NCBI GenBank assembly: GCA_900318885.1
Contig: ONMN01000006.1
Coordinates: forward strand, 1 to 64,000
Direction: 5' to 3'
Length of the DNA stretch: 64,000 nucleotides
Origin: an uncultured Prevotellaceae bacterium
GTDB taxonomy: Bacteria; Bacteroidota; Bacteroidia; Bacteroidales; Bacteroidaceae
This document shows, one piece after another, positions 35,688-43,266 of this stretch. Below the pieces are notes generated by a model. That model saw nothing but the letters and a program-made list of their open reading frames with translations. It ran no database searches and was not told the DNA's origin. The position numbers and the translations under genes are program-made. Numbering within the stretch: the first letter of the stretch is position 1; the number at the start of each line of letters is the position of its first letter.

Positions 35688-35826
35688 CTAAGCGGCCAGC
35701 CCTTGGGAAGCGGACTGCCAATCCAAAGGAACTAAACCGCCTGCTTACCGGTACTAAACGATTTATTCCCAAGGAGGGAATTTTATTTCCCTAGGCAGGT
35801 CGCAAAATTTCCCTAGGCAGGGAATA
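35688..35826. repeat. Intergenic repeat island with TTCCC...GGGAA palindromes
   Basis: CCAAAGGAACTAA occurs twice (about 35689 and 35724). ATTTCCCTAGGCAGG occurs twice (35785-35799 and 35807-35821). ATTCCCAAGGAGGGAAT (35765-35781) is a palindrome like those at 12542-12582. The motif near 35709-35724 (AGCGGACTGCCAATCC) also has a close match at 12901-12916. No gene is supported here. Confidence 0.7.
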
Positions 35827-35863
35827 ATTTTTCTTTGGGCAGCGCGCAAAAAGAACCCCAATC

Positions 35864-35898
35864 TTCACAGATTCACAATTCACAGTTTCTTTTTTGAG
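35864..35898 (+). repeat. Left copy of a 35-bp direct repeat (TTCACAG-rich)
   Basis: This copy matches 39931-39965 at about 32 of 35 positions. It contains three TTCACA units followed by a T-run and GAG. The two copies bracket the three genes between 36172 and 39853. Confidence 0.8.
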
Positions 35899-35924
35899 CC
35901 CTGGGGCATTTAGACCTGCACGGG

Positions 35925-36037
35925 GAGTGTTAATATTTATTAATATATATAAATAAGTATATATAAAATAGACTATGAAAAGGGGGTACCCCCTTAAAAA
36001 TAAAACTGTGAAACTGTGAAACTGTGAATGGTGTGAA
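35925..36037. other. AT-rich tract, perfect palindrome and iteron-like repeats: possible origin region
   Basis: An AT-only-like stretch (about 35930-35968) is followed by the perfect 16-bp palindrome AAGGGGGTACCCCCTT (35980-35995). A tandem AAACTGTG repeat (36003-36037) follows; it is the inverse complement of the TTCACAGTTT units in the flanking 35-bp repeats. Iterons beside an AT-rich segment and upstream of a primase/helicase-like gene resemble a replication origin. That reading is inference only. Confidence 0.4.
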
Positions 36038-36113
36038 ATAAAGAGAGAAGGCACTCTCGTTCTCTGACCTAAAGGTGCAGAGTGTGGCGTTGCAATCGAA
36101 AATACTCAATAAA

Positions 36114-36145
36114 TTTGGTATTTTGCTCACTTATTCGTACCTTTG
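36114..36145 (+). promoter_or_regulatory. Promoter of the first hypothetical gene of the DUF3987 module
   Basis: TTTG at 36114-36117, a 20-bp spacer and TACCTTTG at 36138-36145, 27 nt before the ATG. Confidence 0.8.
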
Positions 36146-36171
36146 TGCACAAATCAAAACAAGAGAACGAA

Positions 36172-36849
36172 ATGAAATCACAGATGCTGAAACTGGATGC
36201 TCCCTATCAGGTAATTTACGCTGGGGGCTTTGTTGGTCGCCATATCGCCACACTCGTCACTTGGACGGAGGACGATGAGGGTGCTGAGATGGTGGACTCG
36301 GTGTCGTATCCCATCATCGACATGGGCAACGAATTTCCTGCTGGCAAGATGGTGCCTATCGACTTGGACGACTGTCGTGCGCTGTGTCCACCAGAAGGTA
36401 CGAACCTCTTTTGGGTGGCGAAAATCATTGAGTACGACTTCCAGCAGTTGGAACCCGCAGGGGCTGAATACATTTTGGAACGCATGAAGATTCTGGGCTG
36501 TAGGATTGTGATGCCTACGGAGAAGGACGCAGAAACGGGCGAGCAGGTGCAGATGATGCGCTTCACATCCACGCTGTATGTCAATTGCATCAAGGGCTTC
36601 GGTGGCGACGAGGGTGACGTCTATCGTGTGCGCAGCAACAGACATCAGGGCTTCTATTTCCAGTCCGAAGGTACGGCTGATGAAATCTATCATGACTTGC
36701 GCTACCAGCTGAGCGTCTATGAGGGCTATTTCGACGACGACTTAATCAGTATCCGTTTCCAGTCGGACGACGGACAATTGACGGAAGTGACCAACCGACT
36801 GAATGCAGACCAAAGGATTGAGGGTTTTGAAAAATGGAGAAAGCATTGA
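36172..36849 (+). CDS. Hypothetical protein of the VirE_N/DUF3987 module, first gene
   Basis: I do not recognise this 225-residue soluble protein. The start is the ATG at 36172 (MKSQMLKLDA), which fits the promoter; an upstream extension to 36082 runs through it. The sequence is acidic, mixes strands and helices, and has no signal peptide, membrane helix or obvious catalytic motif. Its last 16 bp overlap the next gene, so the two are probably translated together. It lies inside a segment flanked by 35-bp direct repeats together with a primase/helicase-like gene, which suggests a role in that element's maintenance or replication. Confidence 0.7.
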   Translation: MKSQMLKLDAPYQVIYAGGFVGRHIATLVTWTEDDEGAEMVDSVSYPIIDMGNEFPAGKMVPIDLDDCRALCPPEGTNLFWVAKIIEYDFQQLEPAGAEYILERMKILGCRIVMPTEKDAETGEQVQMMRFTSTLYVNCIKGFGGDEGDVYRVRSNRHQGFYFQSEGTADEIYHDLRYQLSVYEGYFDDDLISIRFQSDDGQLTEVTNRLNADQRIEGFEKWRKH

Positions 36850-37427
36850 TGACACTCCCCCCTATTCCCGTCGAGTTTGTGGTAGGCCACGCCCAGACGA
36901 AGAATACCGAAGGTCAGCGCAAACCTTACGTTGACCTCATCCAACGATGGGCCGAGCACGAAGGCATGGAGGACGAGGGCTTAACGGCCGTCCGACGCGT
37001 GATGAACACCACGCAGATTGACGCCCAGCACATGCCCAAGGAGTTTTATCAGACCTATCGTCAGGGCGAGAAAGCCGAACAGCTCATAAAGCTCATCCGC
37101 AAGATTGACGCGAAGATTCTGAGCGGTGAGGTCGTATGGACGTGGCCGCACGTGATGCGTGTGATGATTGACGAAGCCATCCTGATGGCCAACGTCACCG
37201 TCAATCGCTACGACACCATTATCTGCTCGATGATTCCTGGTAAGGGGCGCGACACGGTGCGTAAGAACGGCGACTACGACATTGTACAAGACCGTGACGA
37301 CTCGTATCGCCTGTGGGTGTCGAACAGCAGCATCAATCCCGTGCAGGCCACTAACCGTGAGATATGCAATCAGATAGCCGAGTTTCTCGAACCCGTCTTA
37401 GCCCGCAAAATCCATACTTCCATTTAG
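36834..37427 (+). CDS. Hypothetical protein of the VirE_N/DUF3987 module, second gene
   Basis: The 197-residue protein is not recognised. It is predominantly helical, without signal peptide or membrane segments; a His and Trp-rich part (VVWTWPHVMRVMIDEA) lies at about residues 100-115. ATGs at 36834 and 36846 are both possible. It overlaps the previous gene by 16 bp and is separated from the DUF3987 gene by 143 bp that contain a second promoter. Nothing in the sequence shows a specific function. Confidence 0.68.
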   Translation: MEKALMTLPPIPVEFVVGHAQTKNTEGQRKPYVDLIQRWAEHEGMEDEGLTAVRRVMNTTQIDAQHMPKEFYQTYRQGEKAEQLIKLIRKIDAKILSGEVVWTWPHVMRVMIDEAILMANVTVNRYDTIICSMIPGKGRDTVRKNGDYDIVQDRDDSYRLWVSNSSINPVQATNREICNQIAEFLEPVLARKIHTSI

Positions 37428-37520
37428 CCCGGATTTCTTCCGACTTCATTCCGAGAAAATCCAATCATTTTCCGACTTTTTCCAACTACCCCCAGATTCA
37501 CTGGAAAAAGGGGTAAACCC

Positions 37521-37551
37521 TTGCTATACCTTATTATATATATTAACTTTG
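37521..37551 (+). promoter_or_regulatory. Promoter of the VirE_N/DUF3987 gene
   Basis: TTG at 37521-37523, a 20-bp spacer and TAACTTTG at 37544-37551, 19 nt before the ATG. The spacer is AT-rich, and GGGGTAAACCC lies just upstream (37510-37520). Confidence 0.7.
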
Positions 37552-37570
37552 CAGTACGTTAATTTAAGTT

Positions 37571-39853
37571 ATGCTTATGAAACAGACAAAAACACAGATG
37601 GGGTTCGCCCCAAGCGTTAAGAGCAGCGTAACGCCCTGCACAGTTGAGAACCTCTATGCCGCTATGGACTCGGAGACGACAGCGAAGATTTGCGCTGACA
37701 TCGAGGATGCCCTTGAGCGTGTGAAACGAGGTGAGATGTGTCGCGAGGACTTTGAAGCCTACAAACGCGACAGGAAGCAGCAGCTGATGGTGCTGACGCC
37801 ACATGCCACCTTTACCGATGGCGTGCGACAGAACAAGTCGGCTGTACCCTCTGGATTGTCAATGTATGACATTGACCACATTTCTGACCCACGTGGATTT
37901 TTCAACACGATGGTTCGTGAACGTTGTGCCGAACTGGGCATTGTGATGGCCCACGTAACACCCTCTACCGAAGGACTGCGATTGATTTTCGAAGTGCCTG
38001 AGGGAATGTCGCTGGCCGAGGCTCAGAAGTGGATGTCGGAGCAGTTGGGTGACTCCAGCTACGACGGAAGCGTCAAGGACTATGCCCGTTGTTCGTTCGT
38101 CGTCCCTCGCGCGTACCTTCTTTATATAGATGAGGAGGAACTTTGCAAGCAGCGTGAGGTGAAGGCAGTGTCGCAAAACGCGACGGTGCCTGAAATGACA
38201 CCTCAGCCATCGTCAGCCCTCAGCCATCAGACTTCGCCTGCCTCTGACCGCAACCTGCGCATTTTCGACCTCTGCTTGCAGGAGGTAGGTTTGAAACTGG
38301 AGGAGATTGACCAAGTGGGTGTCTACAACTGGCACAACACGCTGGTTAGCATCCTCAGCGTAGGCATTTGCCGCCTGATGGCACAGGACGAGTTGAAAGC
38401 CGTGTTGGCTGTTAAGATGCCCAACTACGCGAGGGAGCAGGATTGTCAGCGACTGGTCAGCGACTTCTACAAGGACTACACCAAGATGAATGCGCCTATG
38501 AGCCAGCGTCTGCGCGCTATCTATGCCGAGAGCGTCACAGGTGTGAAGGACAAGCCGTTGACTACTGAGGACGTGCTGGGTGACGTGCCTCCACAGATGC
38601 CTCGTCGTCTGCCCAAGTCGGTGAAGCTGATGGTCTCGAAGGAGCCCGACATCTACAAACCTGCCTCGGCTATGGGACTCTTCCCTGCCTTGGGTGCCCA
38701 CCTCTATCAGGTTCAGTTCCCCTATGCCGACCACACCATGCACGAAGCCACCTTCATGCAGAATTGCATGGCGCCGATGTCCAGCGGCAAGTCGTGTGTC
38801 AATCGTGTCTGCGAACCTATCATGGCTGACATTAAGGCACGCGACGATGTGAACCGCCGTCGTGAGGACGAGTGGAAGGAGGAGTGCCGTTCGATGGGTG
38901 CCAACAAGCAGAAGCCCAAGCGTCCGGACGATCTGATTATTCAGATGATGTCGAGCGACCTGACGAATGCAGCCCTCGTTCAGAAGTTGCAGGATGCTCA
39001 GGGTCATTTCCTCTACGTGCAGGTAGACGAGGTGGAGTTGTTCGAGCAGCTGAAGGTGAATGGCCGTTCAGGACAAATCGGCAAGATTTTCCGATTGGCC
39101 TACGATTGTGGTTACTACGGCCAGGAACGTGTTGGCATCCAGAGTGTTACGGGTCGTCCGCAGATGCGAATGAACTACAATGCCTCGACCACTATTCAGC
39201 GCGGCCAGCAATTCTTTCGTTCCATGATGGCTGATGGAACACTCTCGCGACTGTCGTTCTCCACCATCGTCACCTGGCGAGGTATGGCTATGCCCATTCA
39301 CGGCATCTACGACGAGCAGCATGCTGAGGCCGTCAAGCCTTACATCGACCGTCTGAATGCAGCCAAGGGTATCATCGACCTCCCTCAGGCTCAGCGTCTG
39401 ATTCAGCGAATGGACAAGGAGGCTAAGGACACCGCATGGCTCTGCGACGACGAAGTGTACGAGAAACTTGCCTATCGTGCCGTCGTCAGTGCGTGGCTTC
39501 GTGCAATGGTTCTCTATATCGTAGAAGGCAAGTGGTCGAAGGATATCGAGAACTTTGCCATGTGGACCATGAAGTACGACATGTGGTGTAAGATGCACTT
39601 CTTTGGCGAGCAGATGAGTCAACAGATGGCTGGTGAGGTGGTGCGTACGCGAGGCCCGAAGAACATGCTCGACATGCTGGCTGATGACTTTACGAGGGAG
39701 GATGCACAAGCTGTCCGCATCCGTGAGCGCAAGAAGAACAGCAATCCCACCCAGCAACTTTGTATGTGGGAAGAGCGAGGATATATCACTTGCGACGAGA
39801 ATGGTGTCTATCACAAAACGCCGGCTTACCTCAAACGTAAGAAGGCTGCGTAA
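37571..39853 (+). CDS. VirE N-terminal domain / DUF3987 primase-helicase-like protein
   Basis: The 760-residue protein belongs to the large Bacteroidetes group with a VirE_N-type N-terminal domain (about 20-205; MYDIDHISDP and HVTPSTEGLRLIFEVPEG are typical) and a DUF3987 region (about 330-680). The latter looks like a P-loop NTPase. A Walker A-like APMSSGKS has Gly406-Lys407-Ser408, though the usual first Gly is absent. A Walker B-like strand HFLYVQVDEVELF has Asp486-Glu487, and Arg residues in TLSRLSFSTI could serve as a sensor. Such proteins are found in mobile elements and are thought to be replication proteins combining primase-like and helicase-like parts. ATGs at 37571 and 37577 are equivalent starts. 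A terminator and the right 35-bp repeat follow. Confidence 0.82.
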   Translation: MLMKQTKTQMGFAPSVKSSVTPCTVENLYAAMDSETTAKICADIEDALERVKRGEMCREDFEAYKRDRKQQLMVLTPHATFTDGVRQNKSAVPSGLSMYDIDHISDPRGFFNTMVRERCAELGIVMAHVTPSTEGLRLIFEVPEGMSLAEAQKWMSEQLGDSSYDGSVKDYARCSFVVPRAYLLYIDEEELCKQREVKAVSQNATVPEMTPQPSSALSHQTSPASDRNLRIFDLCLQEVGLKLEEIDQVGVYNWHNTLVSILSVGICRLMAQDELKAVLAVKMPNYAREQDCQRLVSDFYKDYTKMNAPMSQRLRAIYAESVTGVKDKPLTTEDVLGDVPPQMPRRLPKSVKLMVSKEPDIYKPASAMGLFPALGAHLYQVQFPYADHTMHEATFMQNCMAPMSSGKSCVNRVCEPIMADIKARDDVNRRREDEWKEECRSMGANKQKPKRPDDLIIQMMSSDLTNAALVQKLQDAQGHFLYVQVDEVELFEQLKVNGRSGQIGKIFRLAYDCGYYGQERVGIQSVTGRPQMRMNYNASTTIQRGQQFFRSMMADGTLSRLSFSTIVTWRGMAMPIHGIYDEQHAEAVKPYIDRLNAAKGIIDLPQAQRLIQRMDKEAKDTAWLCDDEVYEKLAYRAVVSAWLRAMVLYIVEGKWSKDIENFAMWTMKYDMWCKMHFFGEQMSQQMAGEVVRTRGPKNMLDMLADDFTREDAQAVRIRERKKNSNPTQQLCMWEERGYITCDENGVYHKTPAYLKRKKAA

Positions 39854-39886
39854 ATTGCAAAACAGGACGCAAATCTAACCAAGAGT

Positions 39887-39925
39887 ATGAGCCAGAGGGA
39901 ATCCCCCCTGGCTCATTGACTTTTT
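39887..39925 (+). terminator. Terminator after the DUF3987 gene
   Basis: ATGAGCCAG (39887-39895) pairs with CTGGCTCAT (39908-39916), with further G-C pairs in the loop region, followed by TTTTT at 39921-39925. Confidence 0.85.
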
Positions 39926-39930
39926 CACCC

Positions 39931-39965
39931 TTCACAGTTTCACAATTCACAGTTTTTTTTTCGAG
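39931..39965 (+). repeat. Right copy of the 35-bp direct repeat
   Basis: Direct-orientation partner of 35864-35898, with about 32 of 35 bases the same. It lies immediately after the terminator of the DUF3987 gene. The gap from here to 40091 is AT-rich and holds no supported gene. Confidence 0.8.
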
Positions 39966-40091
39966 TGGGAGGGCGTTTCCGGCTCTTTAAGACGCTGAAA
40001 TACTATGCAGTTTTTATGCCGTTTCGGACTACGAACTTGGAGTTTTTACAAACGATTTTCTTGTTGTTAACATTTTTTAATCATATTATTG

Positions 40092-40122
40092 TTGTTTTTT
40101 CCACCTTTTTTGTCTATCTTTG
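40092..40122 (+). promoter_or_regulatory. Promoter of the DUF4842 lipoprotein gene
   Basis: TTG at 40092-40094, a 20-bp spacer and TATCTTTG at 40115-40122. Confidence 0.75.
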
Positions 40123-40184
40123 CAACCAAATTCGAGAATTTAAGCAATAATTAATTATAAAACCATTTAAAAATTTAAACAATT

Positions 40185-41858
40185 ATGAAAAAGTATTTGA
40201 TGATTGGTTTCGTCGCAGCTGTTGCATTCTCAAGCTGCTCGAAGAACGACTTCGTGACAACGACTCAGGCTGACATCGACAAGGCCAAGTACGATCAGGC
40301 TTTCAGAAACTACATTGGTGGCGCTCCCGCTGCTAATCAGGACTGGGGCTTCGGTGCTACAATCACTCGCGCATTCACACGTGCGGGAAGTGCAACAATC
40401 GATGTAAATGGTAATGAATGGAAAACTAGGCCCGAAGTTACTCCTGCAGAAGCAAAGGCTGTTTACGAGTATGTAAACAGAGTAAAGACTAGTATTCCTC
40501 ACTACAGTGAGAATGCTCCCACTGGTTTGAGTACTTATTATTGTACTCAGGTTTGGGGTGGTAAATCGTATGGTAAGACCTATTACAATGACGAGACCAT
40601 AAAAGACCCCAATTGTCTTTACCTCAATGCAACACAAAAGCTTGCAGCATCTAAAGGACAGAATTTTAATGATAATGAGAAGACCTATGGTCCTTCCCAT
40701 ATGGACAATCTCCACATTGCAATGTCAACAGAAGATGGCCCGATTTCTGTAGGTGCCAATGGTGTGTTAAATGGTTATTGGGAGCACATTAATAACTTTA
40801 ATTCTTCTGAAAATTACAACTATGGAGGTAATACAGGCGTTAAAAATGGTGGAACGTTAGATTTCGCTTATCGCTGTTCGGAAGACGACAAGTATCATGA
40901 TAAGTGGATTATCATTGATGGTCAGTATATTACTGATGAAGATCATGTAAATCATGCTGGCAAATACTATGTTTGCTTCGATTTCATCGGTGTTCATCCA
41001 GAGGTAACAACAACTTTCCATGGATATTTTTGGAATGAGAGAGGCAACAATGGTGGTGAATGGAAATATGTTGGCCCGATTACGGTTTCTGGTTACTATG
41101 CAAGTGTGGCTGATGCAGCAAATGTGACCTATGATATTACTCTTGATGATAATGTAAACGGTGGTACGTGGACAAAAACAGTCACTTTGGTTAATGATGC
41201 TGCTGATGCAACAGTCCATCAAGCATACGGTATTGAAATAGAAGGCTATGACAAAGGTAACTTCTGCTATGATGCAAATGAAATCTATACTGACTGGATT
41301 ATTCGTCTTGTAAATGCACAGCCAGTTAATCCCAATCCTAACGTTCTCCGTATCGTTGCTGAGGACTTGACCGCAACTCAGGCTTCTGACTTTGACTTCA
41401 ACGACGTTGTACTTGATGTAACTCTTGGTAATCCTGCTACGGTTACGCTCGTTGCTGCTGGTGGCACACTGCAGTTGAAGGTTGGTAGTAACGGTGGTAA
41501 TGGTGGTGTTGAGGTTCACGAAGCTTTGCTTGGTGCTGCTAACGCTAAGAATGGTAATGTTTACAAGATGGTAAGCCCCGGTGGTGACGTATGGCAGGAA
41601 GGTGGGTACGCAGTGGATATCACTCAGTATATCACTGACAAGGATATTCAGACTCCAGCTGCTGCTAACACAAAGATTCGCATTGAGGTTTACAAGAATG
41701 GTGAATGGCAGTTGTTGACAGCTCCTCAGGGCGAATCTGCATGTAAGCTGGGTGTTGATCAATCCTATACAATTCTGAGCGAGCGTGAGAGTATTAAGAC
41801 TCATTATCCCGACTTCGTAGAATGGGCTACTTTGAATACGATTTCTAAGTGGTGGTAA
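40185..41858 (+). CDS. DUF4842/LruC-type surface lipoprotein
   Basis: The 557-residue protein has a lipoprotein signal (lipobox FSSC). The N-terminal part with NQDWGFG and the C-terminal part with SDFDFNDVVLDVTLG are the conserved features of DUF4842/LruC-type lipoproteins of Bacteroidales, which are surface-exposed and of unknown function. The middle (about residues 75-380) is Asn/Tyr/Gly-rich and lacks recognisable motifs. Its codons are visibly more AT-rich than those of the two ends, which suggests a variable, exposed region or a recombined segment. It is monocistronic, with its own promoter and a strong terminator. Confidence 0.8.
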   Translation: MKKYLMIGFVAAVAFSSCSKNDFVTTTQADIDKAKYDQAFRNYIGGAPAANQDWGFGATITRAFTRAGSATIDVNGNEWKTRPEVTPAEAKAVYEYVNRVKTSIPHYSENAPTGLSTYYCTQVWGGKSYGKTYYNDETIKDPNCLYLNATQKLAASKGQNFNDNEKTYGPSHMDNLHIAMSTEDGPISVGANGVLNGYWEHINNFNSSENYNYGGNTGVKNGGTLDFAYRCSEDDKYHDKWIIIDGQYITDEDHVNHAGKYYVCFDFIGVHPEVTTTFHGYFWNERGNNGGEWKYVGPITVSGYYASVADAANVTYDITLDDNVNGGTWTKTVTLVNDAADATVHQAYGIEIEGYDKGNFCYDANEIYTDWIIRLVNAQPVNPNPNVLRIVAEDLTATQASDFDFNDVVLDVTLGNPATVTLVAAGGTLQLKVGSNGGNGGVEVHEALLGAANAKNGNVYKMVSPGGDVWQEGGYAVDITQYITDKDIQTPAAANTKIRIEVYKNGEWQLLTAPQGESACKLGVDQSYTILSERESIKTHYPDFVEWATLNTISKWW

Positions 41859-41897
41859 TTAAGCATCAAATACTTTGATATTTATAAATCGGAAGGG

Positions 41898-41926
41898 GCG
41901 GTTGCGAGAGCAACCGCTCTTTTTTT
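41898..41926 (+). terminator. Terminator after the DUF4842 gene
   Basis: GCGGTTGC (41898-41905) and GCAACCGC (41910-41917) form a perfect 8-bp stem with a GAGA loop, followed by a T-run. Confidence 0.95.
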
Positions 41927-41934
41927 GCAATAAA

Positions 41935-41966
41935 TTTGGTGGGTAGGAAATAAATAACTACCTTTG
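41935..41966 (+). promoter_or_regulatory. Promoter of the SpmAB gene
   Basis: TTTG at 41935-41938, a 20-bp spacer and TACCTTTG at 41959-41966, 31 nt before the ATG. Confidence 0.8.
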
Positions 41967-41997
41967 CAGATTATATGGCTGACGAACAAAGAAAACT

Positions 41998-43230
41998 ATG
42001 GTACTGAATTATATTTGGATAGCGTTCTTCCTTGTGGCATTTGTGATTGCTGCGGTGAAGCTGGCGTTCTTTGGCGACTTCGACGTGTTTCCGGCAATGA
42101 TGGATTCTACGTTCTCGTCGTCGAAAACGGCATTTGAGATTTCGCTGGGGTTGACGGGTGTGCTGTCGCTCTGGCTGGGAGTGATGAAGGTTGGTGAGAA
42201 GGGTGGTGTTGTCAACGTGCTGGCGCGCGTGCTGTCACCCGTTTTCACTCGCCTGTTTCCTGACATTCCTAAGGGTCACCCCGTGACGGGCTCTATCTTC
42301 ATGAACATTGCTGCCAATATGTTGGGACTGGACAATGCGGCTACGCCCCTTGGTCTGAAAGCTATGGAGCAAATGCAGGAACTGAACACGAAGAAAGATA
42401 CGGCGTCGAATCCGATGATTATGTTCCTCGTGCTGAACACCAGCGGACTGACGCTGATTCCCGTCAGCATCATGGTTTACAGGGCACAGCTGGGTGCTGC
42501 TCAGCCAACGGACATCTTTATTCCCATCCTGCTGGCAACGTTCTTTTCGACGTTGGCAGGTATTATCATCACCTCGCTCTATCAGCGTATCAACCTGCTG
42601 AATCGTACGATGTTGCTGACGCTGGGTGGTGCATGTGCTGTCGTAGCAGGCATCATCTGGGGCTTCTCGCAGTTGTCGCCAGATGCTATGAACAAGGTAA
42701 GCACGACGGTGGCTAACATCCTGCTGATGACCATTATCTGTGGTTTCATCCTCGCTGGTGTCCGTAAAAAGGTAAATGTCTACGACGCCTTTATCGAAGG
42801 CGCCAAGGACGGCTTTACCACTGCAGTCAGGATTATTCCCTATCTGGTGGCTATCCTCGTAGGAATCGGCGTTTTCCGTGCCTCTGGGGCAATGGATATG
42901 CTGATTGGAGGAATGCGTTGGTGCGTTGAACTGACAGGCGTCAATGCCCAGTGGGTGGACGCTATGCCGACAGCCCTGATGAAGCCCCTGTCGGGCTCTG
43001 GTGCACGCGGCATGATGGTCGACGCAATGACCAACTACGGTGCCGACTCGTTTGTGGGTCGCCTGTCGTGTGTGTTCCAAGGTTCGACGGACACGACGTT
43101 CTACATCCTCGCCGTTTATTTCGGTTCGGTGGGCATTAAGAACACGCGTCATGCTGTAAGCTGTGGCTTGCTGGCCGACCTCGCTGGCGTCATTGCAGCC
43201 ATTGCGATATGTTATTTGTTCTTTGGGTAG
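41998..43230 (+). CDS. SpmA-SpmB fusion, nucleoside-recognition (Gate) domain membrane protein
   Basis: The 410-residue protein joins what are SpmA and SpmB in Bacillus into one chain, the usual form in Bacteroidetes. Each half has several membrane helices and a Gate-type signature: MNIAANMLGLDNAATPLGLK with NTSGLTLIPVS in the first half, and PLSGSGARGMMVDAM with FQGSTDTTFYILA in the second. In Bacillus these proteins affect spore-core dehydration, but non-sporulating bacteria also keep them, and their transport role is unresolved. The flippase gene begins 33 bp downstream across a TCTAGA repeat. Confidence 0.92.
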   Translation: MVLNYIWIAFFLVAFVIAAVKLAFFGDFDVFPAMMDSTFSSSKTAFEISLGLTGVLSLWLGVMKVGEKGGVVNVLARVLSPVFTRLFPDIPKGHPVTGSIFMNIAANMLGLDNAATPLGLKAMEQMQELNTKKDTASNPMIMFLVLNTSGLTLIPVSIMVYRAQLGAAQPTDIFIPILLATFFSTLAGIIITSLYQRINLLNRTMLLTLGGACAVVAGIIWGFSQLSPDAMNKVSTTVANILLMTIICGFILAGVRKKVNVYDAFIEGAKDGFTTAVRIIPYLVAILVGIGVFRASGAMDMLIGGMRWCVELTGVNAQWVDAMPTALMKPLSGSGARGMMVDAMTNYGADSFVGRLSCVFQGSTDTTFYILAVYFGSVGIKNTRHAVSCGLLADLAGVIAAIAICYLFFG

Positions 43231-43266
43231 TCTAGAATAACTAGACTATCTAGAAAATCTAGAATG
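43231..43266. repeat. Four-copy 9-bp TCTAGAnnn tandem repeat ending at the flippase start codon
   Basis: TCTAGA-like hexamers begin at 43231, 43240 (ACTAGA), 43249 and 43258, exactly 9 bp apart. The last unit includes the ATG at 43264. A second array with the same hexamer and period occurs at 47050-47091. Confidence 0.85.

Noticed and set aside
35688..36113. Riboswitch or tRNA in the long gap before the DUF3987 module
   Set aside because: No cloverleaf or conserved aptamer core was found; the gap is explained by repeats, AT-rich sequence and a palindrome.
40857..41804. 315-codon minus-strand frame
   Set aside because: Antisense to the DUF4842 gene; Ser/Ile/Cys-rich translation without domain features.
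42235..43152. 305-codon minus-strand frame
   Set aside because: Antisense to the SpmAB gene, with a His/Arg/Gln-rich composition typical of shadow frames.
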